From: Turritopsis dohrnii
Taxonomy: Eukaryota; Cnidaria; Hydrozoa; Anthoathecata; Oceaniidae
Direction: 5' to 3'
Assembly: GCA_027922465.2 (NCBI GenBank)
Contig: BQMF02000605.1
Span: forward strand, 62,001-126,000
DNA: 64,000 nt
Both the position numbers and the translations under genes were made by a program. Below the pieces are notes generated by a model, which saw nothing but the letters and a program-made list of their open reading frames with translations, was not told where the DNA came from and searched no databases. Within the stretch, counting starts at the first letter, position 1; each line of letters begins with the position of its first letter. Shown one piece after another: positions 43,321 to 54,945 of this stretch.

Positions 43321-43690
43321 TTTTTTGCGTGGTTCTTAATCCATGATATACAATATTTCTTTTTCATATATTATAACTCGATTATCTCCTACGCTGTACA
43401 ACAAAAAGGAAGACCAGAAATGAAAGAAAAACGCGAAGAAAGTTTCACGGCGCTAATTTTTGTTAATGAGTATTTTACTTACAATGAATACTAATTCTGT
43501 CTAAAAAATAGTGAGGATACAAAGAAACACAAAGAAAAATTGAATTTTTGATTGTAGATTAAATAAAATATAGACCTTTTCAAAAATTGTGTCACATACA
43601 GCCGAATAATGACGTTTACAAATGAAATCATACAAATAATTTTATCACTAACTAGTAAAATTGCACTTTGAGTAATGCTATAGAGTTCTC

Positions 43691-44095
43691 TTAATTCAAG
43701 TATCTGTAACAAACACCATCATCAACATTCATGGAACAGTACGGCTCAAAATACTGATCATCAACATCTTCATCATCACTGCTACCATCAGCAAGATTGT
43801 TGTCCCTTGCATTGACCTCTAAAGTCTCATCGGGTATATCATTCTCTGCACTAAGTCCACATTTATTTATGACCTCATTAGTTGACACATATTCCCTCAA
43901 AAATCTGTCATTGATTTCTTTATGTTTAACTCTGATGTTTTTGCACAACTCTTTTGATTTTTGAATTTTAGTACACATATAAAAATATTGCATTGAATGA
44001 AGGTTCAAAAAATGTTGGTCATGCAACTGTTTTATAAGATCAATTAATAGCCGATTATTTACAACAAGAACACAAACGAAAGAAACTGTCAGTCA
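43691..44095 (-). CDS. Possible exon of unidentified protein, acidic C-terminus
   Basis: Minus-strand frame, open from about 44095 to TAA at 43691. It reads LLIDLIKQLHDQHFLNLHSM, YFYMCTKIQKSKELCKN, HKEINDRFLREYVSTNEV, then an acidic end with SSDDEDVDDQYF. The regular helical pattern and charged composition look like coding sequence. No family is recognised and no upstream exon was found. It could be the tail of a transposon-encoded protein. ATG 44024-44026 is only the first ATG of the frame shown, not a supported start. Confidence 0.35.
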
Positions 44096-44804
44096 CACGG
44101 GGACACATGCAATTTCGTCAGGAAGGGAATCCAAGATTAGTAGAACTACATACCTCGCAATATGAAATATGCATAAGTTAGTAATGAAACCAGTGAGCCA
44201 TTGAAGTTGATAAATTATGTTGTTTTTTTTAATAAATGCCATTCTACGATCGTATAACTTTTAAAACTTTTGTGATTATATAGGGAAATATCTATATAAA
44301 AGAATAATTATTTATCTATTTTATTGGACTGGAATGTCTAAAACTGTACTGTTTTTCCTAATTATGAATTTCTTTTGTGGTCCTTCGCTGGAATGGGGGT
44401 CCCTGTGTCAAGCTGACTAGTGAGAAAATTACAAACAGTTATAAAGTAGCGTTGATGACTGTTCGTTTGTTGCTCTGGCTACCATTATGGAAATAACAAA
44501 GACTAGGTACCGGATTGTGTTACTGCGATTTGTGTGCTATGAGCTGAGAGGCGACTGTCAGCTAAGTGACTTGTATATAGATATTCTCTTAATAGCATTG
44601 TGCGTATCACGTTTGTTTGGGAAAGAAAGGGACATTCTATCTTCATCTTGTGGGTGGCAAATTACATGTTTTATCTGCCCTTCAATTTACCTGTTTATTG
44701 GCGTAAAGGTATCATTGGCAAAAGTCGCATTGACGGTTTTTGACCTTAATTATAAACGTTCTAAAATCGGAATTGGAAAAATAAATAGTAAAGTAAAGAA
44801 AGAA
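44096..44804. other. Region before the CxC/SAP/J gene
   Basis: The frame of the next gene stays open upstream to ATG 44487. The extra 106 residues look like chance (hydrophobic, no motif) and may be 5' UTR. No TATA box stands out. Confidence 0.4.
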
Positions 44805-46499
44805 ATGCCTTGTAAATGTGACAATAATCCATGTAGCACTTGTGCTTGTGCCAAAAAGAATGTGTTATGCACATCACAATGTCACAGCGGAAAAGATTGG
44901 TCTGTTATACCCTGCTTGAATACAGATGAGGGTAAGAAAGTAAAAGCTATGAGTATCAAAGACATTAGAACAGCCTTGTGTGCCCATTTGTTGTCGCCTG
45001 TTGGAGATAAAAGTGAGTTGATGAAACGACTAGCTGACTTTTTACGTGATTCCAAGCAGAACAAGAAGGATAAAGAAGTTGACCAAAAAGGCAACAGTGT
45101 AATTAACAACAAAGCTATTTTTGATTCCATAATTGAAAATGAAGGCAACCATCCATTTGTTTTATCTTTGAGTGGAAAAATCATCTCACAGAATTCCAGC
45201 AAGGCAGAACTTCGGAAAGCTTACTTACTTCTTAGTAGCAAGGTACATCCTGATAAAAATTCTGGTGTGAAAGAGGCTTTGCAATCGTTTCAAATAGTGT
45301 TGTCTGCATATGAACATCTGGCTAATCCAGAAAAATTTGAAGAATCAGCAGAAGATGATGCACCTGTTCGAAAAAGGCAAAAGACCGAACGATTCACTCG
45401 TTCCAATGATGGTTGTTATAAAACAAAAGTGAAGTGCCCCCAATGTCAACAACTTTGGGGTGGTGCTGATTTAGGTTTAGAAGATGCTGCCTACAACTTC
45501 TTAATGACAGGGATAAAACAATATATCTGTGGACGATGTTCCTGTGAGTTTGGGTGTATGACTGCATTACATTTCTGTCCACATTGCAACAAACCCTTCG
45601 AATATGACCCAGATGATTATCATCGGAAAATAATTTGTGGAAATTCGAAATGCACAAAAGAATTTGGCTTTTGGATGTTCAAAGTGTCAGAAAGACGAGA
45701 AAAAGAAGTTAGGAATGAAGCAAAAAAACACTATGAGGAGCTAATGAAAAAGATTGCTCAAAAAAATCGTAGAGCTGCTCGAGCTGGTAAGAGAGTAGGA
45801 AGTGACAATCAGAGCAGCAATGAACGGTTATTTGAGCAGCTGTTTATCATAGGCCTAAAGGATGAATGTCCTCGATGTGGTTGGGAGCTGCCCCATGGTG
45901 AGGGAGTAGAAGAGGCCAAGCAACATTTATTTGGATGTAATGACAAAAATGCAATCAACAAATACCAGAAGTCACTTGAGAAGAAGAAACAGGAAGCAAC
46001 TTCTAAAGAAACACAGAAAGCATCACAAGTTGAAGTTCTGGCTTTGAAACAATGGGAACAAAATGGCCGTCAGGTTGGGCAACTTTGGATGCTTACAGAG
46101 AATGTGCTTCAAAAACAATGCAAGCAATTTGACCTGGATGCAATTGGGCCAAAGCATGTACTTATTGGTCGTTTGGCCAAGTACTTAAGATCGCGTGAAA
46201 AGTTGATGATAACAGACGGTAAAACAAACTCGTCAATATCTTATGATACAGCTGGTATATCCCACGTTGACGAGGAAGACCTGCCTGCAAATGTGAACAA
46301 TTTAGAAAAAGATGAATTGCGAGAGCTTTGTGCCAGTTACAATATAGCTTTCACAGACAAAGATGTAAAAGCTGATTTGATTCGTAAGTTTGAACGTGCA
46401 CGATCTAAGGGAAAAGAGGTACTGATGATTTGTGATAATGAAGAAAGCGACCCCTCTGAAAATGATGAAGAATACCATCCAGCAAAGAATGATGACTAA
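44805..46499 (+). CDS. CxC-SAP-J-domain-zinc ribbon-SAP-SAP protein
   Basis: Uninterrupted 564-codon frame from the chosen ATG (an in-frame ATG 318 bp upstream exists but adds no recognisable domain). Order: a cysteine-rich CxC-like motif (CKCDNNPCSTCACAKKNVLC, residues 3-22, then C26); a SAP helix pair (~50-83, MSIKDIRTALCAHLL); a J domain (~133-175) with KVHPDKNSG including the HPD tripeptide that stimulates Hsp70; CPQC, CGRC, CPHC and CPRC zinc pairs (211-358); a basic coiled-coil linker (~295-330); two more SAP-like segments (~430-463 and ~498-531); and an acidic tail. SAP modules bind AT-rich DNA, so a nuclear DNA-bound co-chaperone-like role is plausible, but this is inference. No lesion is visible. 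AATAAA at 46766-46771 is a likely poly(A) signal. The combination is unusual; it may be a domesticated or transposon-related gene. Confidence 0.8.
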   Translation: MPCKCDNNPCSTCACAKKNVLCTSQCHSGKDWSVIPCLNTDEGKKVKAMSIKDIRTALCAHLLSPVGDKSELMKRLADFLRDSKQNKKDKEVDQKGNSVINNKAIFDSIIENEGNHPFVLSLSGKIISQNSSKAELRKAYLLLSSKVHPDKNSGVKEALQSFQIVLSAYEHLANPEKFEESAEDDAPVRKRQKTERFTRSNDGCYKTKVKCPQCQQLWGGADLGLEDAAYNFLMTGIKQYICGRCSCEFGCMTALHFCPHCNKPFEYDPDDYHRKIICGNSKCTKEFGFWMFKVSERREKEVRNEAKKHYEELMKKIAQKNRRAARAGKRVGSDNQSSNERLFEQLFIIGLKDECPRCGWELPHGEGVEEAKQHLFGCNDKNAINKYQKSLEKKKQEATSKETQKASQVEVLALKQWEQNGRQVGQLWMLTENVLQKQCKQFDLDAIGPKHVLIGRLAKYLRSREKLMITDGKTNSSISYDTAGISHVDEEDLPANVNNLEKDELRELCASYNIAFTDKDVKADLIRKFERARSKGKEVLMICDNEESDPSENDEEYHPAKNDD

Positions 46500-47606
46500 A
46501 TGTGTTTCTTTATACATCATGCCATAGGAAATTTACAGTTATCATATGTTTTGTTCGTTAATATCTGTTGAGATCATTTTTCATTCCACAATGTATATAT
46601 TGCATGCATGATAGCTGCAAAATGTTTTGGTATGTGATTAATGTTAAAATATTTTTCTGATCATATTTTATACAGAAGTAATAATATTTCCCTTTGCCTT
46701 TTTTGAAGTTAAACAATGCTACATTCATCTCTTCCAACTATTTAATAGTTGACAGGTATATAAACAATAAAGTATTTACATATGCTCGTTTCTTCTTGTA
46801 TTCATCATAAGAACCATGACAATGAGGTTATTTTTCTGTCTATTTTGACCTTCAAAGATTTTGCTACAGTATACATGTATACACCAGTACCTTTTGTTTG
46901 TCAATTGCACTAGTTTGTTCTTATGAATTATGTCAAACACAGCCTTTCACAAAAGTTATAACTTTCGTGCTTCAATTATATGCTTCAATTTCTTGTGTTG
47001 TGAAAGGTTATTCTTAAAAGGCTTACTGCATCCTTGATTTACAAAATTTTTTTGTTAATAGAAAACTAGAATTCAACAGACCATTGTCAAGTTACAAAAC
47101 TGGAACTTTAGTTGGTATCTATTTTAGTTGCCATAGAATGTCTTACTTAGCAAAGGTATGTCAGGTTCAATTACCTATTTCCTTAACATTTTCTGTTTAA
47201 TTTTTCACAAATCTAAGTTTTCCAAGCAATTTTTTTCTTTGAGATAAGAAAATAATTAATGATGACACCCTAGTTTCTATTCCGACAAGAGAACTATGAA
47301 TAAAAAGAACTTACATAATTCCATATGTTTGGGAAATACTGTCTTTCCTTTCTTCAAGTGGTACTTTCACAAATGCCTGGCCAGACTTCACTAAAGTTTT
47401 GAAATGGTATATAGTTTAATCTACACTCTAAACATAATCTGACGATCAAGTGGTGTAGAACCTCAATTCAAGTGATCTTTTTTTATATACAATCCATACT
47501 ATATACCATATATACCATACAGTGCACAAAGTAATATGACAATTTATTGCATCTTCACTTTACGAACGATATTCTATTTTATTAATTGTTTCTTGCTTTT
47601 GAATAG
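46500..47606. other. 3' UTR and possible intron of the CxC/SAP/J gene
   Basis: Includes the AATAAA at 46766. Beyond it AT-rich DNA with no coding exon. Confidence 0.5.
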
Positions 47607-50122
47607 GATAGCGAGTTATCCCACGTTCATTTTGATGGTGTCCTTGTGGAATTGTTACTACCTGAAGTTGTCAAAGATAAACTCCCTGATGAAGGTATAA
47701 ATTTTCATTAAAGCAATGGCATTATCTGTTTTGATTATGACGAGCAATAGAGCTTTTAGGCCATGGTATTGCAAGTCACCAAAACAGACTGATATCCTAA
47801 ATTACAGGTTTTGCATTCACAAATTTTAAGCTGCGTGGTTAAATGGTTTGTCTTCCTCTATAAGTAATGGAACTCTCAGATGCCATTTTGTTTATGCACT
47901 TGATTGACTATCCAGTTCATTTATCTCGACTGAATTTCATTTGTTTTGCCTCAGAGGCCAAACGTAAAGATTTTTTTCATCTATTTGTTGTTACTCATCC
48001 ATCACATCCATTAACTTCCCTTAAGATCAGTGAAACATCGAGCCTATAGTTTGCAGTCTGACTTGATTGTTGACATGATTTATGGGAAGCCGCATTCACA
48101 GCAAAAAATTATTTATTGTTTTTAAATGACGTGGAAAAAGTCAATGAATAAAATTAGATAAACACAAATAACTAAATCAATTAATTAACAATTAAATCTT
48201 ACTTTATCTTGCATAATTATCAGACTGTATAAATATGTACTATTGTATTATGTGATGGTTAATCACACTCCATGAAATTTGAATTTGACTTTCTTTTTTT
48301 TACTTAAAAGAATAATTACAATGTTTTAATGTTAATTTCTTTATGTCCATAAATACTTAATGTTTTATATACTTAATTATAATAAAGATGACACGTTCTT
48401 AATGTCAGGTTGGATATATTCTGTTAACTATAAAATCAGTTGTTATGTGTTAGTTATGTAGGTGTCGTACAAGATTTCCTTCCTTCATTAGTATGTTTTA
48501 TGCATTTTGCCTAAAGCACTTGATTATCCACTCTTATTTTTAAAGGTGTTTTTAATAAGTTTTGGCATCAGTAGGTTCAGTTTTGCTTGTAGTGATTCCT
48601 GTGTCTTGTTCACCAGCAACTAGTTTCATAACTCTCGTGACAGCATTTTGTGGAAATTTGTTAATCTCAATGCAAGTGTGCTTTAGATGGTCTTACTCCA
48701 TGACTCCAGAAAATCATCTTTACTGAAGAAGGTGCAAGTACATTCTACTAGTATCTTCAGGGTAGTCTATGTCCAACATCCTGGCAAACAAGATTTCAAA
48801 TTTATTTCCAAAAACATCCATGTGGAATGACTTTTCTTTACATACTATGAGGATATAAAAGAATGAGCTCGTGTTGTTTCTCACATAACAAATTAAATTT
48901 CATACAAGTTCATACAATCGTTATATGTAATTGGTGTGTATAGAGAAATGCAATTAAGTCTCAACTTTGTATGGGGGTTCACAGATTAAGTCAACCTCCA
49001 TACTTCACTTGAAAGTAATAGCAGTCATGTCGAACTAATTTATGGGAATAAATGTTAGATAACAGAAAAACCTTTTTTTTTTTAGAAAAATTATTTTGCT
49101 GACACCTGTTTACTTAAAAGTATAATAATGTCTAATCTTATGAGTGGTCTTTTTACATTTCTGTAAAGGAAAATCAATATTTTATTAACCCTACCTACCA
49201 ATAGGAATCCCTTCCATGGGTATTATACAGGGATATACTTTTTGGAAAAAGTTTCCTATTAACAGTTTTGATGTAAAAATAAAATAATGTCTTTTTAAAT
49301 GAACATACAAACTATTTTCAGTATCCAGATATTTTAGCTTGATCTTTTCCTTTACAGTAACCGTGAATGGTCTGAATGATTTTTTCTGTTTTAGATGTAC
49401 AAGTGCCTGAATGGGAATTGCCAGCTAATGACCAAGAAGGTAATAACATTTAGATAGTTAAAACGTGTACAAGCAATTTGTTCTTTGTGAATAACCCTAC
49501 TTAACCACATAATTCTGTTTGGAGTTTGTTTTGGGTTTTTTAATCTCAGTATTTGTATACATCAAATAGGTTACTGATTTAGCAGCCCTTGTCCAAATTG
49601 ATAATGCTTGCATTTTTTGGAATCCTATTGTTACTATCTTTTGTTGTCCATTTACCTTCATGGATAAAAAGGCAATGAATCACACCGTAGTTTTTCTATT
49701 AAAGTCTTGGTGAGATCTGTCATGACAACAGTGAACTGTTAAGGAGGGTTTTTATGTAAGAGCGGTTGTTTAAGTATAATGTATGTGAAAGCAGTTCCAT
49801 ATACAGAAGTTAAAAAAATAAGATTGTTTTGTATTTGTTATCTGTTCCCTAATTCCAATGTTGTGTATCTACAAACTGACTGAGAGTTGATTGACTGAGA
49901 GTTGATTGACTGCTTTTGGAAAATCGACATTATTAAACCATTTTAAGATTTTTTTGTTGTCTTTTTAAGTCATAGCAGAGGTTTATTTTTATCAATGTGA
50001 GAGATGTTTAATTTCAAAACCAATCATCTTTTGTTTCTTCTGTTCAAGGAGAGCCAATGGGTGAATCTATCAAAGAGAAAGAAGAAAAATGGACTGAGCT
50101 TGGAATAACCAACGTTCGCTAG
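47607..50122 (+). CDS. Three small in-phase exons, possible alternative 3' end of the CxC/SAP/J gene
   Basis: Exons 47607-47694, 49395-49439 and 50049-50122 fit together in phase (0, then 1, then 1) with GT-AG borders. They encode DSELSHVHFDGVLVELLLPE, VVKDKLPDE, VQVPEWELPANDQE and GEPMGESIKEKEEKWTELGI + TNVR, ending in TAG. They need an upstream exon ending in phase 0. The 44805 frame offers one at E538 (46418, donor gtactg), which would replace its last 26 residues. Donor quality is mediocre, and the exons may instead be the end of a separate gene whose start I cannot find. No family recognised. Confidence 0.45.
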
Positions 50123-50399
50123 GTTGATGGTTACCATTCATGGAAAGGAATGGTTCATTTGTTATTTTGCTCAACAGTTGGTTGTCATTAATCTAAATTA
50201 TCTAAACCGCCACACACATGCAGTTTAGCTATAAGTGTATTTTTCTGTTAAAAAAAAGAGCATCGTAGAAATTACTTGATGTTACTGTTGAAGAACATTA
50301 TCTTGAAAGAAAACGTAATGGTAAAACAAGGTTGCTGTTCATAAACGCTTTGACCGTGAAACAACTACAAAATCATGGATGTATTATTTTCTGTATAAT
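50123..50399. other. Intergenic / 3' flank
   Basis: Nothing recognised. Confidence 0.4.
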
Positions 50400-51840
50400 T
50401 GGGTTTGTTATATTCTGATGAAATTGTTTATATGAAATGGAATACAGAGGTTCTCATTCAATTTCAACATTCCATTACATTTATACATAAAACGAAGAAT
50501 TTTGTAGATGTTAATTTGATAAATAGTGAAGGTTTTCAGAGCGTCAAAGAGTGGCTTAGCATTTGTATAGCGGTCTTTAAGGTGTATAACGCGCATTGCA
50601 TGTTTTTGAAGGCGATGAATTGGCGTTAGTTTTGACTTAGATGTACTGGCCCAAACGATATTTCATAATATAGGTGGGAATATATAAACGCATAAATGAA
50701 GTTGCTTCAGCAGTTGTTTAGTCAGCAGGTGTCTTACTCTATATAATATACCAATACATTTAAAAACTTTTGTACCGACAGTATCAATTTGTTTTTTCCA
50801 GGAAAGAGTTTCATCTAACATAACTCCCAAAAATTTAGTTACCGTTTCTCTTTTTATAGAAATATTGTCTATCTTTAATGTTGGAATAATTTCTGGAATA
50901 AATCGCTTTTTATTGGATGGATGAAAAATAGAATACTTTGTTTTCTTTATATTTAATGACAGCCTGTTGGCTTTAAACCATTCTGCTACTTTGGTAAGCT
51001 CCAAATACATTGTTGAAAAAAGGTCTGCGAAATTTTCGTTGGAATAAAATAAATTCGTATCGTCAGCATACATCACTCATGAGAGAATTATAGAGCATTT
51101 ACAAAGATCGTTCACGTATATTAGAAACAGTAGTGGCCCTAAGATAGATCCTTGGGGAACTCCGCAGATAATATCAAGTGCTTCTGTAATTTTTGCGTGT
51201 CCATACGCCACATATTGTTTTCGATTTTTCAAATACCTTTGAAACCATTCAAGGGTTTTCCCATGAAGTCCAGAATATCTAAGTTTTTCTAAAAGTATGC
51301 TGTGGTCAACTGTGTCAAATGCTTTGGGCAAATCTATAAAACCAATAGTATACTTACCATGCGAGAACGAAGTACTTATTTCATTTCGAAGTATTTTTTT
51401 GAAAGCCAAATTGTTTAGAGGATAATAATTGTTGCCTTGTTAAGTAATTATATACTTTGTTATACATGATTCTCTTTCCAGGATCTTCGAAATGACTGGT
51501 AGTACTGATATTGGCCTATGATTCCCTATATCAGAAGTGTCCCCTGCCTTGAAAACTGGTGTCACTTTCGCTATTTTTAGTTCATCGGGAAATTTTCCTT
51601 CTTTGAAAGACGATTTACAAATGTAAAAAAGAGGATTTTTTATTTCATCATATATCTTCCAAGATAATATTACTACTTATATCATCAACCCCGATGGCTT
51701 TGTTGCGTTTTAATGATTTGAACACACGAAAGTTTTCACTTATTTGTAATGTGTACCAAGCATCTTTTGTTACGTGCATTTTAGAAAACATAAAACCATT
51801 GTTAAAATTCGGACAGCCTATTATCTGATGTGTCATATTG
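50400..51840 (-). pseudogene. LINE ORF2 fragment (RT and thumb), 5'-truncated
   Basis: Read on the minus strand: FKSLKRNKAIGVDDISSNII near 51710, then a region with VISKILERIMYNKV-like coding, GFIDLPKAFDTVDHSILLEK at ~51350, CGVPQGSILGPLLFLIYVND, MYADDTNLFYSNENFADLF (intact YADD), WFKANRLSLNIKKTKYSIF, and SWKKQIDTVGTKVFKCIGIL. Frame changes near 51420, 51075 and 50690 disable it. It resembles the 24.6-kb LINE in its RT blocks but is a separate, less similar copy. The start of homology abuts a family A remnant at 51841. Confidence 0.85.
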
Positions 51841-51910
51841 AAATAGACGCCCCCTAAGTCAACACCACCCCGCTAATAAACATCACGTCGTTTATTTGAG
51901 GAAATAAGGC
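51841..51910 (+). mobile_element. Family A MITE end fragment
   Basis: ccccgctaataaacatcacg + tcgtttatttgaggaaataa is one terminus of the family A element; the other end is missing, probably displaced by the LINE insertion. Confidence 0.6.
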
Positions 51911-52422
51911 ACCTCAACGAAACCTTCCAAATGAATGATCAAGGGATCAGCAATATACATTACTCGCCGTGGACGCATTTACCGAAATAACAAAAAGGAA
52001 GTAACGGTATTCCAATAACTTCAAATCAGACGAAAAATGAAATTTTTCCCGTTATGAATTTAGTCATGTTTTATTTTATTACCGACTGACAAAACGTTAA
52101 TGTTTTTTGTCATCTCCTATTGTTAATTGGTTTGTTATTGATTGACTGGGCTCTCGTGCCGCTTTCCCTTGCGTAATTGGTCTAATTATGTATGATTTAA
52201 GACTCTTGTAACCAAGTGGGTGTTTAAAAGTTCACTGCTAAATTAACGAAGTAATCAAGCAAAACTTCACACACAGAGTATCGAAAACACAAATTATATT
52301 TCGTTCTTTGAGAATGCACACTGCTTCAGTTCTTAAATTCTTAAAATCCTGCTTTGATTTAAAGCTATAACAAAAATTCTCCAAAATCTGAGAATAATTT
52401 TTCACGCTTAGTGACAACGGAA
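51911..52422. other. Intergenic, nothing identified
   Basis: No recognised gene. Confidence 0.45.
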
Positions 52423-53440
52423 TTAGTATGAATATATTGGAATTAAATATCGATTTCGCTCATCAAAGTTATTTGCTGATATGAAAGTAATTCAATTTCT
52501 ATAGCTACAGTGGAGGGCGAAATATATATATACATGAATATATAAGATATGTAAAATATAAAAATATATAAAATAAATAATATAAAAATGTTTCAGTTAT
52601 GAAACGACGTGTGCAAAGAAACTGCTAGTCTCATACATTTGTCATAATATTCTTTGCATTCTCTTAATTTTTTCTTTGTCTGGTTTTATTGATGACTCAT
52701 TATTACAAATATTAGTACAGATAAATTGAAAAGTTGTCATGACAACAGCTTGTACACAGGGGAAACTATGAATTCCTACCACAAACCTACTCACGATATC
52801 AATGTTCGTAAATTACCGTAGTTTTGTAATTCACCACATCCAAATGAACTCATCTAAAATATGCTATATTGTTAATAATTTTAAACATCCACCACTTACG
52901 TAACATCGCGTGTATCTGTCTTCTTTTTAAGCTAATTTCGGAAAATCATACACACAGCAGGTTTTCGGCACGCACTGTCCTCTGCTTTATCCTTTCTCCT
53001 CTAGTATGTTAGGTACCATTTTCATTCCTAAGGCAGTTCCGTTTATATTCATATGGAGCCCTGGAAACGAGATTGGGTTTTGATTCTAATGGTTTTAAAC
53101 GAAGTTAAAACGAACTTTTTGGGAGTACATCTATTTTGATGATTGATTTGAGAAACTTTGTACCTTCACAGATAACCAACTGCTACAGTGTTCAACGGAT
53201 ATCAATCTCGCTGACTTCGTGCGATTGTTGTAGACGCTATTCTCTTGTAGTTATCAAGGTAAGACGGAAATTGACCGATGACAAAGTATTTTAACACTAA
53301 AGCAACTGTGTACTCTGAGAAATGAGAAAAAGATAGCATAAAGTTTAAAATAATTTTGAAATGAGTGATTGTACCTATAGGCTTACCTGACAATGTGTGA
53401 ACACTGTTAGTCTCCAGTTAAAACCTACTAAAATACTTAG

Positions 53441-53678
53441 CGGGCAAAATCGTCAAAAAGTCACTGTGGCGAAGAGCATTTTTATTGAGATAGTGTGTAT
53501 ATTTCTTCGCAGTGATTTTTAAGCAAATTTGCTCACTGGATATCCACCAATATACACCAATCCCAGTGGGCAAAATCGTCAAAAATCTCTGCGACGGAGA
53601 AAACTTTTATTGAAGTTGTGTGTATATTTCTGTAGAAATGCACTCCTTCGCAGAGATTTTTTAACAAATGTACCGTCT
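53441..53678 (+). repeat. Two copies of a ~110-bp hairpin repeat (HP110)
   Basis: Copies at 53441-53532 and 53566-53678. Consensus: gggcaaaatcgtcaaaaa, (gt)cactg.gacggagagc, atttttattgaaattgtgtg, aaatttctatagaaatgcac, tccttcgcagagattttttaa. The two ends pair (tctctgcgacggag / ctccttcgcagaga). Further copies at 58676, 60929, 62357 and 62679. Confidence 0.8.
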
Positions 53679-53778
53679 GGGATAGGATGGCCTTTCGTTA
53701 CATTACTTTATTTGGAACTCCGGTAAATTATATAAGGATTAACTGATGTTTGAAAGAATGGAGCATAACCACAACATA

Positions 53779-53828
53779 ACCGCTATCCGTGTATCGAAAA
53801 GGCAAGAGACCCTGGGTTCGAGGTTGGC
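53779..53828 (+). repeat. Half of the ggcaagaaaccctggg hairpin repeat
   Basis: atcgaaaaggcaagagaccc + tgggttcgaggttgg; same words as at 62152-62226 and 62751-62814. Confidence 0.7.
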
Positions 53829-54244
53829 ATAACCACGGTCATAAGCTCGTTTCCCTAAACGGTGAACTTTCATTGGAGGGTGCTTCAGCTGGACTACATG
53901 CGACTAACACCAGAATAGAAAACTTTCTTTGACATACGCGTAATATGACGTAATACGCATGTTATTTCTAATATTTCCTGATCTCTTAAGCTACGTGATT
54001 CCAGCAGCGGTATTGCTGGAGGCGGATGAATGTTGTATCAAAGAGAATTTATAATATAACTTTGATTCTTAAAAATAACATTAGATTCAAGATGAGCCCA
54101 TGTACACCCTATAGTGCTCTTCGTAAAATGAGCATTGATTAACCTAAAATATACACAATTCTACTGATACCGCAAATGTTCTTTTGACACCTGCGCTACA
54201 GACGCATTACTTGAAGATTCCTTTAACATCAAAACATCGACTAA

Positions 54245-54614
54245 AGGCCATAATACACTATATGATTAATCATATATGATTTGTAATATATGATTAATCA
54301 CAGTGTGTATTTCAGAAAAACATATGTTTTTTTACCTGTATGATTTGTAATATATGATTTTTAAAAAGTCGCACGGTGTTCTACTTTCTATGATTAATCA
54401 TAGACTTTTAACAATAGAATCTATTGTTGTTCGTCATGCAGCCAATGCGCGAGAAAATTTTCTGTGCAGCTGACTGTATACAGAGAGAGTAGTTTACGAT
54501 AAAAACAGGGATAAGATACATAGTGTGTATTTTCTCTTTATGCTATGATTTTTTTCATTCATCAAGTGCTTATTACAAATCATGTATGATTAATCATATA
54601 GTGTATTATGGCCT
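54245..54614. mobile_element. Harbinger-type MITE, TAA target duplication
   Basis: aggccataatacactatatg + attaatcat and the inverse ending at 54614 form the terminal repeats; TAA flanks both sides (54242-54244, 54615-54617). The interior repeats tatgattaatcata and tttgtaatatatga words. No coding capacity. Confidence 0.9.
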
Positions 54615-54945
54615 TAAGGCAGAACCAATTCTATAGAAAGTGCGTTACGAATCATAACAATTAAATTAATCACGACAACGGAGCGAGCAAAATAGAATCT
54701 AATTTGACATAATTATTATGATGTTGATTTACGGGACTGTCACGTGACGGTAATTACGCAACGACGGGATGTGATCGGAATTTTGTTCGGCACAGGGAAG
54801 GAGATCGTTATTCATGTTGATGAGTTTTTTCCGTTAAGTGATTACAGTTCGCCCTCCATCGTAGAATTGGATTTAAATTCATGTCAGCAAAATAACTTTG
54901 GTGAGCGAAATTGATATTTAATTCCAATATAATGTCGTCCACTGT

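Larger units (their letters stand above)
52423..54945. repeat. ~100-bp inverted repeats 2.3 kb apart
   Basis: 52429-52523 (ggaattaaatatcgatttcg ... agtggagggcgaa) is inverted at 54857-54945 (ttcgccctccatcgtagaat ... cgaaattgatatttaattcc). The intervening DNA holds two short-hairpin repeats, the MITE at 54245 and otherwise no recognised gene. It may be a large decayed element with long inverted ends. Confidence 0.65.

Noticed and set aside
44487..44804. N-terminal extension of the CxC/SAP/J protein
   Set aside because: Open frame, but hydrophobic with no motif; the downstream ATG directly precedes the CxC motif.
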